Positions 1 through 7,372 are shown, counted from the first letter of the stretch. The stretch is DNA of 11,808 nucleotides from BTRG01 sp036986275 (GCA_036986275.1 BTRG01000065.1:1-11808); one strand, 5' to 3'. Translations and numbers: made by a program. Notes: generated from the sequence alone by a model not told the origin.

Positions 1-26
1 CTAATATTCCCCAAACAAACAAGACC

Positions 27-809
27 TTAACCATACGGGATACCTAACATATTTAGAGAATTAAAGTGCTCACGCACCAGCGCCAGATCGGATTCTGTAT
101 CGACACCCGGGCCCGGTAATGACTCTGTCATCACCACGGCGATGCGGTAGCCACGCCACAATACGCGCAATTGCTCCAGCTTTTCCGTTAGTTCAATCGC
201 GGCAGGGTGCCATTGAGTGTAGGTCCTAATAAAACCGGCACGGTAGGCATACAAACCAATGTGACGATAGGCCTCTATGGGCTCCGCGGAGAGTTGATCA
301 ATATTCATCAAGCTTGCGTTACGCGGATAAGGTATGGGTGCGCGACTGAAATACAGCGCATAACCCTCATGGTCGAGCACAACTTTTACGGTATTGGCGT
401 CCAGCAGTTCTTTGCAATCAGTAATGGCATGACAAGCGGTGCCTACCACGGCATCCTGTTTGCTATCCAGCAAAGCGGCAACTTGCTGGATGAGCGCGGC
501 AGGCATTAAAGGTTCATCACCTTGCAGGTTGACAACGATTTCATCTTCGTCCAGACCCAGGTTCTCAACAACTTCCGCCAATCTATCGGTACCCGATTCG
601 TGATCACTGCGTGTCATGACAACCCTGGCGCCGAATGCCTCAGCGACTGACCGTATGCGTGCATCATCGGTAGCGATAACAACTTCTCCGATCTCTGCAT
701 CCAACGCGCAATTATAAACACGTTGTATGAGAGGCTTGCCGGCTATATCCAGAAGGGGTTTGCCGGGCAAGCGCGTCGAGGCATAGCGTGCCGGAATAAC
801 GATCTTCAT
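27..809 (-). CDS. kdsB: 3-deoxy-manno-octulosonate cytidylyltransferase (CMP-KDO synthetase)
   Basis: This cytoplasmic enzyme activates KDO with CTP to give CMP-KDO, the donor used by WaaA to attach the inner core to lipid A. The 260-residue protein has the usual family length. It opens with the nucleotide-binding signature IPARYASTRLPGKPL (residues 5-19). It also has the metal-binding NLQGDEP motif (94-100, Asp98), YFSRAPIP (153-160), HIGLYAYR (183-190), LEQLR (211-215) and GVDTESDL near the C terminus, all hallmarks of KdsB. The ATG at 807-809 puts the signature at the very N terminus, so the start is secure, although no strong ribosome-binding site is visible. The gene lies 8 nt after the Trm112-like gene and is the last complete gene of the LPS operon in the window. 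Only 26 nt follow its TAA, with no terminator seen. Confidence 0.98.
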   Translation of the reverse strand: MKIVIPARYASTRLPGKPLLDIAGKPLIQRVYNCALDAEIGEVVIATDDARIRSVAEAFGARVVMTRSDHESGTDRLAEVVENLGLDEDEIVVNLQGDEPLMPAALIQQVAALLDSKQDAVVGTACHAITDCKELLDANTVKVVLDHEGYALYFSRAPIPYPRNASLMNIDQLSAEPIEAYRHIGLYAYRAGFIRTYTQWHPAAIELTEKLEQLRVLWRGYRIAVVMTESLPGPGVDTESDLALVREHFNSLNMLGIPYG

Positions 810-817
810 TATTTATA

Positions 818-1000
818 TTATTTACCCAGTTCTTCTTCGCTTAGCTGTCTGGCATCATCTTCCAGCATCACCGGGATATCGTCCTTTATTGGAAAAGCCA
901 GGCGATCCCGTTTGCAAATTAGCTCTGCATTTTGCTTGTCATACTCCAGCGAACCCTTGCAAAGCGGGCAGACCAGTATATCCAGAAGTTTTTTATCCAC
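818..1000 (-). CDS. ycaR: Trm112/YcaR family small zinc-ribbon-like protein (UPF0434)
   Basis: This 60-residue protein closely resembles E. coli YcaR in length and layout. The N-terminal MDKKLLDILVCPLCKGSL segment carries Cys11 and Cys14. ELICKRDRLAFPI supplies Cys29 and an Asp where a fourth Cys could be, and DDIPVMLEDDAR matches the conserved end of the family. Trm112 proteins in eukaryotes and archaea bind and activate methyltransferases; the role of the short bacterial form is not well established. The start is a GTG (998-1000) inside the 3' end of lpxK, giving an 8 nt overlap. AAAGGAG lies 7 nt upstream, which fixes the start. Its place between lpxK and kdsB is widely conserved in gammaproteobacteria. 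Family assignment is confident; cellular function is not. Confidence 0.95.
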   Translation of the reverse strand: MDKKLLDILVCPLCKGSLEYDKQNAELICKRDRLAFPIKDDIPVMLEDDARQLSEEELGK

Positions 1001-2003
1001 TTACGAGCTCCTTTATTTTGCTCAAAAAAATTTCTTTGAAATTGTTATCTGTTTGTGCGCTGACACGTAAAAACCAGTAGTATTGTTTATTATTTACACT
1101 ATCCATCAGCGCCCTGCATTTTACCGCATCTTTCTCCGTCATCACGACCTGAAAATCATCATCAAATAGAATATCCGGCAGCGAATAGTTGTGATGATCC
1201 GGCATGGCATGGGGTATGACATTCAAGCCCAGTGCCTGCAGGCTGGCAAAGAAACGCTGAGGATTCCCCAGGCCGGCGACGGCATGTACGGTTTGACCCG
1301 CGAATTCGTTGACATCCTTTACTAGCGCATCATTTGATAAGCTGACCAGGTTTCCGGTTTGCAACCACAGGGCATGGCCCTCCTGTTTTACCGGCGCCGC
1401 ACGATAATGTGTAATGCGGATATCGACTGTATCCATGCGGCTGATGGGTTCCCGCAAGGGCCCTGCCGGAAGACAGTATTGATTACCAAACTGCCTGTCT
1501 CCATCTACTACCGCAATTTCGAGATCCCGTTGTAGGCGATAATGCTGCAATCCGTCATCCGTAAGTATGATATCGCATGACAGAGTCTCAACCATATGGC
1601 GTGCCGCACGACTGCGGTCCGGGTCGACCATTACAGGGCAGCCGCTGTGACGGGCGAGAATGAGAGGCTCATCCCCCACTGCTTCCGGAGCACTGTCTGG
1701 CAAGACTTGTAAGGGGCTATGGCGGGTCCTGCCGCCGTAGCCCCTGGAAACAATGCCCGGATGATAACCGGCGTTGCACAACCATTGCGCCAGCAAAATG
1801 ACCAGTGGTGTTTTGCCTGTACCGCCCGCGGTGATATTGCCTACCACGACTACCGGCACCGCGGGTTTGCTGGAAGATAGCAGGTTAATGCGATAGCACC
1901 CGCGACGTAGACGTGCAAGCAGACAATATAACTGACCTAATGGCCATAACAATATTGTTAGTAACGAAAGTGGCCGGTACCAGATATTTTCGATTGCACG
2001 CAT
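993..2003 (-). CDS. lpxK: Tetraacyldisaccharide 4'-kinase
   Basis: LpxK phosphorylates the 4' position of tetraacyldisaccharide-1-phosphate to give lipid IVA, using ATP at the cytoplasmic face of the inner membrane. The 336-residue protein begins with a hydrophobic anchor (about residues 10-32, PLSLLTILLWPLGQLYCLLA). The Walker A loop GNITAGGTGKT follows at 55-65. Further family motifs are GDEP (110-113), DPDR (127-130), TDDGLQHYRLQRD (148-160, with the acidic pair D149/D150 and H154), PAGPLREP (179-186) and MTEKDAVKC towards the C terminus. Length is normal. The ATG at 2001-2003 is followed by the typical IWYRP opening but has no recognisable ribosome-binding site. It sits 31 nt after msbA, so reinitiation or coupling is likely. 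The 3' end overlaps the Trm112-like gene. Confidence 0.97.
   Translation of the reverse strand: MRAIENIWYRPLSLLTILLWPLGQLYCLLARLRRGCYRINLLSSSKPAVPVVVVGNITAGGTGKTPLVILLAQWLCNAGYHPGIVSRGYGGRTRHSPLQVLPDSAPEAVGDEPLILARHSGCPVMVDPDRSRAARHMVETLSCDIILTDDGLQHYRLQRDLEIAVVDGDRQFGNQYCLPAGPLREPISRMDTVDIRITHYRAAPVKQEGHALWLQTGNLVSLSNDALVKDVNEFAGQTVHAVAGLGNPQRFFASLQALGLNVIPHAMPDHHNYSLPDILFDDDFQVVMTEKDAVKCRALMDSVNNKQYYWFLRVSAQTDNNFKEIFLSKIKELVSG
1008..1014 (-). promoter_or_regulatory. Ribosome-binding site of the Trm112-like gene, inside lpxK
   Basis: The minus strand reads AAAGGAG, 7 nt before the GTG start at 998-1000. It is one of the clearest Shine-Dalgarno sequences in this operon and it lies within the last codons of lpxK. 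It decides the GTG start and implies translation coupled to that of lpxK. Confidence 0.85.
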
Positions 2004-2034
2004 GTAGAAGAGGAGATTGAAAAGTTATGTAACG

Positions 2035-3792
2035 TCATGTCTCGGTGTCAAAAGTCTTGTGATACAAATTTGCATACGCGCCCTTTTTTGCGAGCAACTC
2101 TTTATGCGTTCCCATTTCGGCCACTTTTCCTTCTGACAATACAATAATCTTGTCTGCATTTTCTATAGTAGATAACCGATGTGCGATAACCAGGGTTGTT
2201 CGGTCTTTCATTAACTCCTGCATGGCCTCCTGAACGTATCGCTCGGACTCGGAATCCAGAGCGGAAGTCGCCTCATCCAGTATTAAAATGGGCGCATTCT
2301 TGTAAAGTGCACGGGCAATGGCAATGCGCTGGCGCTGGCCACCTGAGAGTCGCACACCCTTCTCCCCTACCATGGCATCAAATCCATTCTCCAGCCGGTC
2401 AACAAACTCAACGATGTGCGCAGCTTTGGCGGCATGCTGGAGACGTGTTTCATCTATCTTGCCATGAGCGCCATAGGCGATATTATTCCTGACTGTATCG
2501 TTAAAAAGCATGGTTTCCTGTGTCACCAGCGCAATCTGGTCCCTGAGATTGCTCAAGGTGAGCTCCTGTATATTCATGCCATCTAACAATATTTCGCCAT
2601 CATCGATATCGTAGAACCTGGCCAATAAATTGGCCGTCGTCGTTTTGCCGCTGCCTGAACTCCCTACCAATGCCACAGTCTCACCGGGCGCAATCGAGAA
2701 CGTAAGTCTGTCCAGCGCCAGACCTTCAGTGCCGGAATAACGATAACTGACGTTATGGTATTGTACGTCTCCCTTGACCTTTTCTATGGTACGGGTGCCG
2801 TTATCGCTTTCAGTTGCAATATCCAGCAAGTCAAAAACACTCTGCGCTGCCGCCAGACCGGTTTGTATGGTTTCATTGACCTTGGTCAGACGCTTGGCCG
2901 GATTCATTAGCATGGTCATTGCGGCAAAATACGAAACAGCCTCCCCGGCTGTCAGTACACCATCGGCGGTTTGTTTAAGTGCGTAGTAAATCACCAGTGC
3001 CATGGCGATAGCAGCAAGTATTTCCATCACCGGAATACTAGCAGCGGCAAAAGCGGCCTTACGTGTAGCCTGGCGGCGATTCTTTTCATTAACAATGCTA
3101 AAATTTTCTTCCTCAATTTCCTGTGCATTAAAGGCTTTGACAATGCGATGCCCGCCAGTGGCTTCCTGAGTGACCGCGGAGATCAAACCTATAGACTTCT
3201 GTATGCCACGACTGGTCTTACGGAAGCGTCTGCTCATCATACGCACAAAAGCTGTTAGCACCGGTGCTATTATGGTAAACGCTAGTGTCAATTTCCAGTT
3301 AATAAATAGCATCCAGGCAAACAGGCCTATAATGGTTAGGCTGTCTTTAACAATTATGAACAGGGCCTTCGTGGCAGCTGTAGCAATTTGTTCAACGTCA
3401 TAGATAACTTTGGCCATCAAAACCCCGGAAGAATTCTGATCGTAGTAGGACGTCGAAAGCCGCAGCATATGCGAGAACATATGATTGCGTATGTCAAAAA
3501 TAACACGTCGCCCTATCCAGGCCATGGCAAGTACAGAGCTGAAGCGCCCGAATCCTCCAACAAGAAAAACACCGACTATGGCAAATGGTAACCATAATAT
3601 GGTCTCGGGATCTTTATTTATAAAGCCCCCATCAAGTAATGGTTTCAGTAAGGCTGCCTTGGCTGGTTCTGTTGCCGCCGTAATGACCATACCAATAATA
3701 GTAATGGCAAATATCCACTTATATGGCCATACATAACTCAGTAACCGGCGATAGAGTTGCAGGCTACCTGGAACTGGAACGGGTTTGCTCAC
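2035..3792 (-). CDS. msbA: Lipid A export permease/ATP-binding protein MsbA
   Basis: MsbA is a homodimeric ABC half-transporter that flips core-lipid A from the inner to the outer leaflet of the inner membrane. The 585-residue protein has an N-terminal six-helix membrane domain (about residues 20-315) and a C-terminal nucleotide-binding domain. That domain is complete: Walker A GSSGSGKTT (377-385), Q-loop Gln425, signature LSGGQ (482-486), Walker B ILILDE (502-507) and H-loop His538. The start is a GTG (3790-3792) overlapping the exbD stop codon as GTGA, with no clear Shine-Dalgarno sequence, so translation is probably coupled to exbD. Presence of lpxK directly downstream, as in E. coli msbA-lpxK, supports MsbA over other exporters of the family. 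In Pseudomonas msbA lies elsewhere, so its place between exbD and lpxK is a lineage feature. Confidence 0.97.
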   Translation of the reverse strand: MSKPVPVPGSLQLYRRLLSYVWPYKWIFAITIIGMVITAATEPAKAALLKPLLDGGFINKDPETILWLPFAIVGVFLVGGFGRFSSVLAMAWIGRRVIFDIRNHMFSHMLRLSTSYYDQNSSGVLMAKVIYDVEQIATAATKALFIIVKDSLTIIGLFAWMLFINWKLTLAFTIIAPVLTAFVRMMSRRFRKTSRGIQKSIGLISAVTQEATGGHRIVKAFNAQEIEEENFSIVNEKNRRQATRKAAFAAASIPVMEILAAIAMALVIYYALKQTADGVLTAGEAVSYFAAMTMLMNPAKRLTKVNETIQTGLAAAQSVFDLLDIATESDNGTRTIEKVKGDVQYHNVSYRYSGTEGLALDRLTFSIAPGETVALVGSSGSGKTTTANLLARFYDIDDGEILLDGMNIQELTLSNLRDQIALVTQETMLFNDTVRNNIAYGAHGKIDETRLQHAAKAAHIVEFVDRLENGFDAMVGEKGVRLSGGQRQRIAIARALYKNAPILILDEATSALDSESERYVQEAMQELMKDRTTLVIAHRLSTIENADKIIVLSEGKVAEMGTHKELLAKKGAYANLYHKTFDTET

Positions 3793-4217
3793 TGTGAGGT
3801 GTTACTGGGTACAGGCTGTTGGGTGGCAAAGGTCAGGTGAGAAAATCCCAACCGACGTGCTGCATCCATGACACTTATCACGGACTGATGCGGAGTCTTA
3901 GCGTCGGCATAAATAACAATGCCAGGGTCTTTTTTACCGCCAGCCGCCTGAAACAAAGCATGACGCAAGGCTGCCGGCGTGGCCCGTATTAATTGTTTCT
4001 CGTTGATAAAGTATTGCCCGCGTGGATCTATTGTGACTGTCAGCGCATTGGTCACTGCTTCAACCTCAGAGGAAGCCTCAGGCAGTTTGATCTTGAGCTG
4101 GGATTCTTTCGAAAAGGTAGTGGTGACAATCAGAAAGATCAAGGTCATCAACAAGACGTCAATCAATGGAACCAGATTCAATTCCGGTTCTTCGTTCTCG
4201 GTGGTGCGGAATTTCAT
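3789..4217 (-). CDS. exbD: ExbD/TolR family proton-channel subunit
   Basis: This 142-residue inner-membrane protein has a short cytoplasmic N terminus, one membrane helix (about 14-34) and a periplasmic domain. The helix begins LNLVPLIDVLLMTLIFLIV and contains the proton-carrying aspartate (Asp20) that defines the ExbD/TolR family. The periplasmic part has the usual ExbD features, including GQYFINEKQL and the DPGIVIYADAKTPH stretch. It would form a complex with the ExbB protein encoded 14 nt upstream and convert proton flow into mechanical work on a partner. No TonB or TolA gene is present in the window. Start is ATG at 4215-4217, and the stop overlaps the msbA start. ExbD is preferred over TolR because no tolA/tolB genes are adjacent, but the true partner is unknown. 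Confidence 0.93.
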   Translation of the reverse strand: MKFRTTENEEPELNLVPLIDVLLMTLIFLIVTTTFSKESQLKIKLPEASSEVEAVTNALTVTIDPRGQYFINEKQLIRATPAALRHALFQAAGGKKDPGIVIYADAKTPHQSVISVMDAARRLGFSHLTFATQQPVPSNTSQ

Positions 4218-4231
4218 ACTATTGGGATGCG

Positions 4232-4846
4232 TCAGGAGCCGGCTGTTTTCTCATGCAACATTTCCACCAACCGTATGGCTTGTTGCTCCATGTCTACCAG
4301 CAATTCATTCACCTGGCCACGGAAATAGCGATAGAAAATGACGCTGGGTATGGCCACGCCGAGACCGGTCGCAGTGGTAATCAAGGCCTGGCCTATGCCA
4401 CCTGCCACCACGGCAGGATCACCCACGCCTTGCATGCTGATACCGGAAAACATTTCGATCATGCCCAGCACTGTCCCCAACAATCCCAGGAAGGGAGTGA
4501 TGGCGGCTATTGTACCCAATGTCGTCAGATAACGTCCCAGCTCGGCCGCTACGTGACGGCCGGTATCTTCTACAGCTTCTTTCACCAGTTCGCGGCTGCG
4601 TTCTCGATTGATGAGCCCGGCGGCCAGGATGCGGCCCAAGGGAGAGGTCTCAGCCAGTAATTGAATGCGCGCATGGTCCAGCTCTTTACGCGCCAACCAT
4701 TGGTCTATCTGTTCGACCAGGGTTGCAGGTGAGACGTATTTTTTTTGCAGAGACCAGAGGCGTTCGCCAATGATGGCCAGGGCAACAATCGAGCATAAAA
4801 TAATCGGCCACATCAGCCAGCCGCCGGCTTTTACCAATTCAAACAT
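4232..4846 (-). CDS. exbB: ExbB/TolQ family proton-channel subunit
   Basis: This 204-residue inner-membrane protein has the ExbB/TolQ topology: one N-terminal helix (about 10-29, followed by ERLWSLQKKY), a cytoplasmic domain, then two helices (about 109-132 and 152-175). The second helix contains TPFLGLLGTVLGMIEMF (117-133) and the third ITTATGLGVAIPSVIFY (156-172), the pore-lining signatures of the MotA/TolQ/ExbB family. It should form the pentameric channel that surrounds the ExbD dimer. The ATG at 4844-4846 starts the typical MFELVKAGGW opening and has no clear ribosome-binding site. A 75 nt gap separates it from comEC. An equivalent pair lies between comEC and the lpxK-kdsB genes in Pseudomonas, so this copy belongs to the LPS cluster and not to an iron-uptake locus. 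Confidence 0.93.
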   Translation of the reverse strand: MFELVKAGGWLMWPIILCSIVALAIIGERLWSLQKKYVSPATLVEQIDQWLARKELDHARIQLLAETSPLGRILAAGLINRERSRELVKEAVEDTGRHVAAELGRYLTTLGTIAAITPFLGLLGTVLGMIEMFSGISMQGVGDPAVVAGGIGQALITTATGLGVAIPSVIFYRYFRGQVNELLVDMEQQAIRLVEMLHEKTAGS

Positions 4847-4921
4847 AAGGGAACGTCATTGACTCATGGCTTTAAAGTGCGGTAAATGTAACAGACGGCA
4901 GCGCCATAGCAAAGCAAGGGA

Positions 4922-7264
4922 CTAGCCATCAAACCAGAAGCGCTTATGCTGTTCCCGGTAGCTCTCCACTTCTATGCCCACGGCGCGCAAACGCACTGTG
5001 ATGGCACCATGCCGGGGTGAGCCCATAATTGCAGCACCTTGCTCTGTGTAACGTTGCAGTACATTGGCATGTGGGTGACGATATCGGTTGCGATAGCCTA
5101 CGGGTAATAATACCAGTCTGGGATTCACGGTACGCAAAAAGACCGCGGTTGATGAAGTATTGCTGCCATGATGCGGCGCCACCAATATCTGTGCATGCAG
5201 ATCACGGGCTTGGTGTCCTACCAGGTACACTTCTGCCCTACGCTCTATGTCACCTGGTAAAAGCACGCTTCCATAGGGACTGTGTACCGACAGCACGCAG
5301 CCATTGTTATTGCCTGTAAACCCGGAGTCAGGGCCGGGGTGCAATATGATAAAATCCACCCCATCCCATTGCCAGCGCTGCCCAGTCTGGCACTTGCTCG
5401 CCTCGGCAAATCGTCGCGGTAGACTGGTCAGGACTTTGGTATCTGGGTAGGCCTTAAGCACCGAGGCCGCGCCGCCAATGTGATCGTTATCACCGTGACT
5501 GATAATCAAAGTATCTAATCGATGTATGCCCTGCGAGCGCAGATAGGGTGCGACCACGGCCTCACCGGTATTAAAACGTGGGCTGAACCGCGCCCCTGTA
5601 TCGTACACCAGTGTATGTTGTCTCGTTCTCACTACCGCTGACAGGCCCTGCCCCACATCCAGCAACGTCAACCAGGCTTCACCTGTTGCCGGGGCCGATG
5701 GACGTGCCGTCAACAAAGGCAACAACCACACTATGCCCAGCCAGCGACCGGGCCATCCACGCGGCACCAATAACATGGCAATCCCGACCAGGGCGGCGGA
5801 AATCGTCCACATTGAAGGCGAGCCAAAGAACCAGGGTTGCTGCTGCAGTTGCTCCAGCATGTGTAAAAATGGCCAACTCAGTGCGACTATCTTGGCCGCC
5901 AGCATCCAGACAAGACTGGCGATTCCGGAGAAAGAGAGAGTCCAGGCCAATACCGCTATCAACACCATGGGTACGACCAGGAAGCTAAAGACAGGAATCA
6001 TGATCAGATTGGCGACAGGCGCCACCCAGGACGATTGACCAAACCAGATCGCCAGCACCGGCAGCAGGCCTATGGTTATCATCCATTGTATGCGGCCCCA
6101 TGAGTGCCAGCCCCTTCGCAATTGCGAGAGCCCGCCTTCCTGACCGCGAACAAACCTGAATGCCGTGGAGTGCAAGATAACAGCCACGGCAATAAATGAT
6201 AACCAGAAGCCTGCCGAAGCCACGGCCAGGGGGTCCAGAAGTAACACCAGTCCCAGGGCAATGGCAAAAACAGTGCGCGGTGGCCAACGCCGTTGCAGTA
6301 TGATGCCCAATAACACCACAGTCGCCATAATCAGGGCCCGCTGTGTCGGGATGGAAAATCCCGCCAGGGCCGCATAGACCAGGGCCGCAACCAGGGCAGC
6401 CAGGGCCGCGGTCTTGGGTGCAGGCCACCAGAGCACGGTGATGCCCGGCCAAGCCCAGAGTCGTCGCCAAAGAAAAAATACCCAAGTGGCCACCAGGCCG
6501 ATATGCAGACCCGAAATCGCCATCAGGTGGCTGGTACCGGTGGCCCGGAAGGTGCGCCATTGTTCCGTGGTAATTCCCTGTCGGTCACCATTCGCCAGAG
6601 CACCCAGTACACCGGCATAGGGGCTGCCGGACAAGGATGATCGCATCGCCTGACCCAGTCTGGCGCGAAATGGGTCGACACCCCACATGGGCGCTTGCTC
6701 CTGCAATATTGCCGGAGGATGCGCACGCACATAGCCGCGGGCGCGTATTCCCCTGCGAAACAAATAGGCTTCATAATCAAATCCGCCCGGGTTTTGAAAA
6801 CCATGTGGGCGTTTCAACCGTACGGTGAGTGCCCACCGTTGGCCGACGGCAACAGTATTGCCGGCCTGGTAGCGGCTGAGCAGTATTGTTTGTGGCAGCG
6901 AGACCGGTTTGCGACAAGCCAGATCCAGGCATGCACGGTCAACTCTAAATTGAAAGCGCTGACCCTTTTTCAGCGCCCTTGGCAAGCTCATGACTACGCC
7001 GTTGACCCGCAAGTCACGTCCTTCCAGGGAGCTTGCAAGCTGTTCCTGCAGCACAAGGGCCGCGCGCAGGTTCAGCCAAGCTGCCCCGGACATGGCGGCA
7101 AATACCACCCATATCACAGTCATCACCCACATAGGCAAGAACGCCCTGCGGCCAATAAACAGCAAGGGCACTCCGGCAAATAACCCCCAGTACACGGGTA
7201 CGAGCTGGGGCAATTGATAGGCAAGAGTAATGCCCGTAAGGAACGCGAACGTGAGTAATAAAAT
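4922..7264 (-). CDS. comEC: DNA internalization-related competence protein ComEC/Rec2, with proposed ATT start
   Basis: ComEC forms the inner-membrane channel through which single-stranded DNA enters during natural transformation. Residue numbers count from the first conventional start, a TTG at 7211-7213 giving 763 residues. The N-terminal membrane and OB-like region (DUF4131) ends with NPGGFDYEAYLFRRGIRARG (141-160). The competence domain contains GTSHLMAISGLHIGLVA (226-242). A C-terminal metallo-beta-lactamase-like domain (about 514-745) has LLDVGQG, the metal motif SHGDNDHIGG (572-581), LLPGDIE (651-657) and VAPHHGS (678-684), so the hydrolase site looks intact. The open frame runs 17 codons further upstream to an ATT at 7262-7264, adding a hydrophobic N terminus expected of ComEC. 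AGGGAGG lies 5 nt before this ATT, whereas the TTG has none; I therefore place the start at ATT (780 residues). The next in-frame stop is at 7280-7282. No other competence gene is visible. Confidence 0.93.
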   Translation of the reverse strand: MLLLTFAFLTGITLAYQLPQLVPVYWGLFAGVPLLFIGRRAFLPMWVMTVIWVVFAAMSGAAWLNLRAALVLQEQLASSLEGRDLRVNGVVMSLPRALKKGQRFQFRVDRACLDLACRKPVSLPQTILLSRYQAGNTVAVGQRWALTVRLKRPHGFQNPGGFDYEAYLFRRGIRARGYVRAHPPAILQEQAPMWGVDPFRARLGQAMRSSLSGSPYAGVLGALANGDRQGITTEQWRTFRATGTSHLMAISGLHIGLVATWVFFLWRRLWAWPGITVLWWPAPKTAALAALVAALVYAALAGFSIPTQRALIMATVVLLGIILQRRWPPRTVFAIALGLVLLLDPLAVASAGFWLSFIAVAVILHSTAFRFVRGQEGGLSQLRRGWHSWGRIQWMITIGLLPVLAIWFGQSSWVAPVANLIMIPVFSFLVVPMVLIAVLAWTLSFSGIASLVWMLAAKIVALSWPFLHMLEQLQQQPWFFGSPSMWTISAALVGIAMLLVPRGWPGRWLGIVWLLPLLTARPSAPATGEAWLTLLDVGQGLSAVVRTRQHTLVYDTGARFSPRFNTGEAVVAPYLRSQGIHRLDTLIISHGDNDHIGGAASVLKAYPDTKVLTSLPRRFAEASKCQTGQRWQWDGVDFIILHPGPDSGFTGNNNGCVLSVHSPYGSVLLPGDIERRAEVYLVGHQARDLHAQILVAPHHGSNTSSTAVFLRTVNPRLVLLPVGYRNRYRHPHANVLQRYTEQGAAIMGSPRHGAITVRLRAVGIEVESYREQHKRFWFDG

Positions 7265-7269
7265 GGCAA

Positions 7270-7276
7270 CCTCCCT
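7270..7276 (-). promoter_or_regulatory. Strong ribosome-binding site preceding the proposed ATT start of comEC
   Basis: The minus strand reads AGGGAGG followed by TTGCC and then ATT. The 5 nt spacing suits initiation at the ATT. No ATG, GTG or TTG in the comEC frame lies within reach, and the overlapping TTG at 7267-7269 is out of frame and too close. This site decides the start call for comEC. Confidence 0.75.
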
Positions 7277-7314
7277 GTGTTACGGTGGCCGATCGTCCTG
7301 ATCAGTCTGCCGGC

Positions 7315-7343
7315 ATTACACTATTATTTTCATTTTTTTCCAA
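7315..7343 (-). promoter_or_regulatory. Candidate sigma-70 promoter for the comEC-exbBD-msbA-lpxK-kdsB operon
   Basis: On the minus strand a TTGGAA box (7338-7343; 4 of 6 to consensus) is followed after exactly 17 bp by TGTAAT (7315-7320; 5 of 6). The spacer is A-rich. Transcription would begin near 7308 and leave a leader of roughly 43 nt before the proposed ATT start, which would contain the AGGGAGG ribosome-binding site. Assigned from sequence match and position only. Confidence 0.5.
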
Positions 7344-7372
7344 ACTTTCTGGATTAAAGATACCTGGTCAGC

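Noticed and set aside
4847..4921. Possible promoter or terminator between comEC and exbB
   Set aside because: The best boxes (TTGCTT, 18 bp, TGTTAC) match only 3 of 6 each, and no stem-loop followed by a T-run is present.
6366..6412. Repeated CCAGGG units (ccagggccgc, ccagggca, ccagggccgc)
   Set aside because: They encode the Ala-Leu-rich membrane helix AALAALVAALVYAALAG of ComEC; repetition follows from codon use in a low-complexity helix and is not a separate repeat element.
5985..6560. Open frame of 191 codons on the minus strand inside comEC
   Set aside because: It is in another frame of the Ala/Gly-rich comEC membrane region, has a biased Gly/Pro/His/Cys composition, matches no family I recognise, and comEC itself is continuous and fully motif-bearing across it.
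6695..7183. 162-codon plus-strand open frame antisense to the start of comEC
   Set aside because: No recognisable domain, odd Gln/His-rich composition, and it covers well-supported comEC sequence.
7211..7213. TTG as the start of comEC
   Set aside because: No ribosome-binding site precedes it, and starting there would remove a hydrophobic segment encoded upstream in the same open frame next to a strong Shine-Dalgarno sequence. It remains the fallback.
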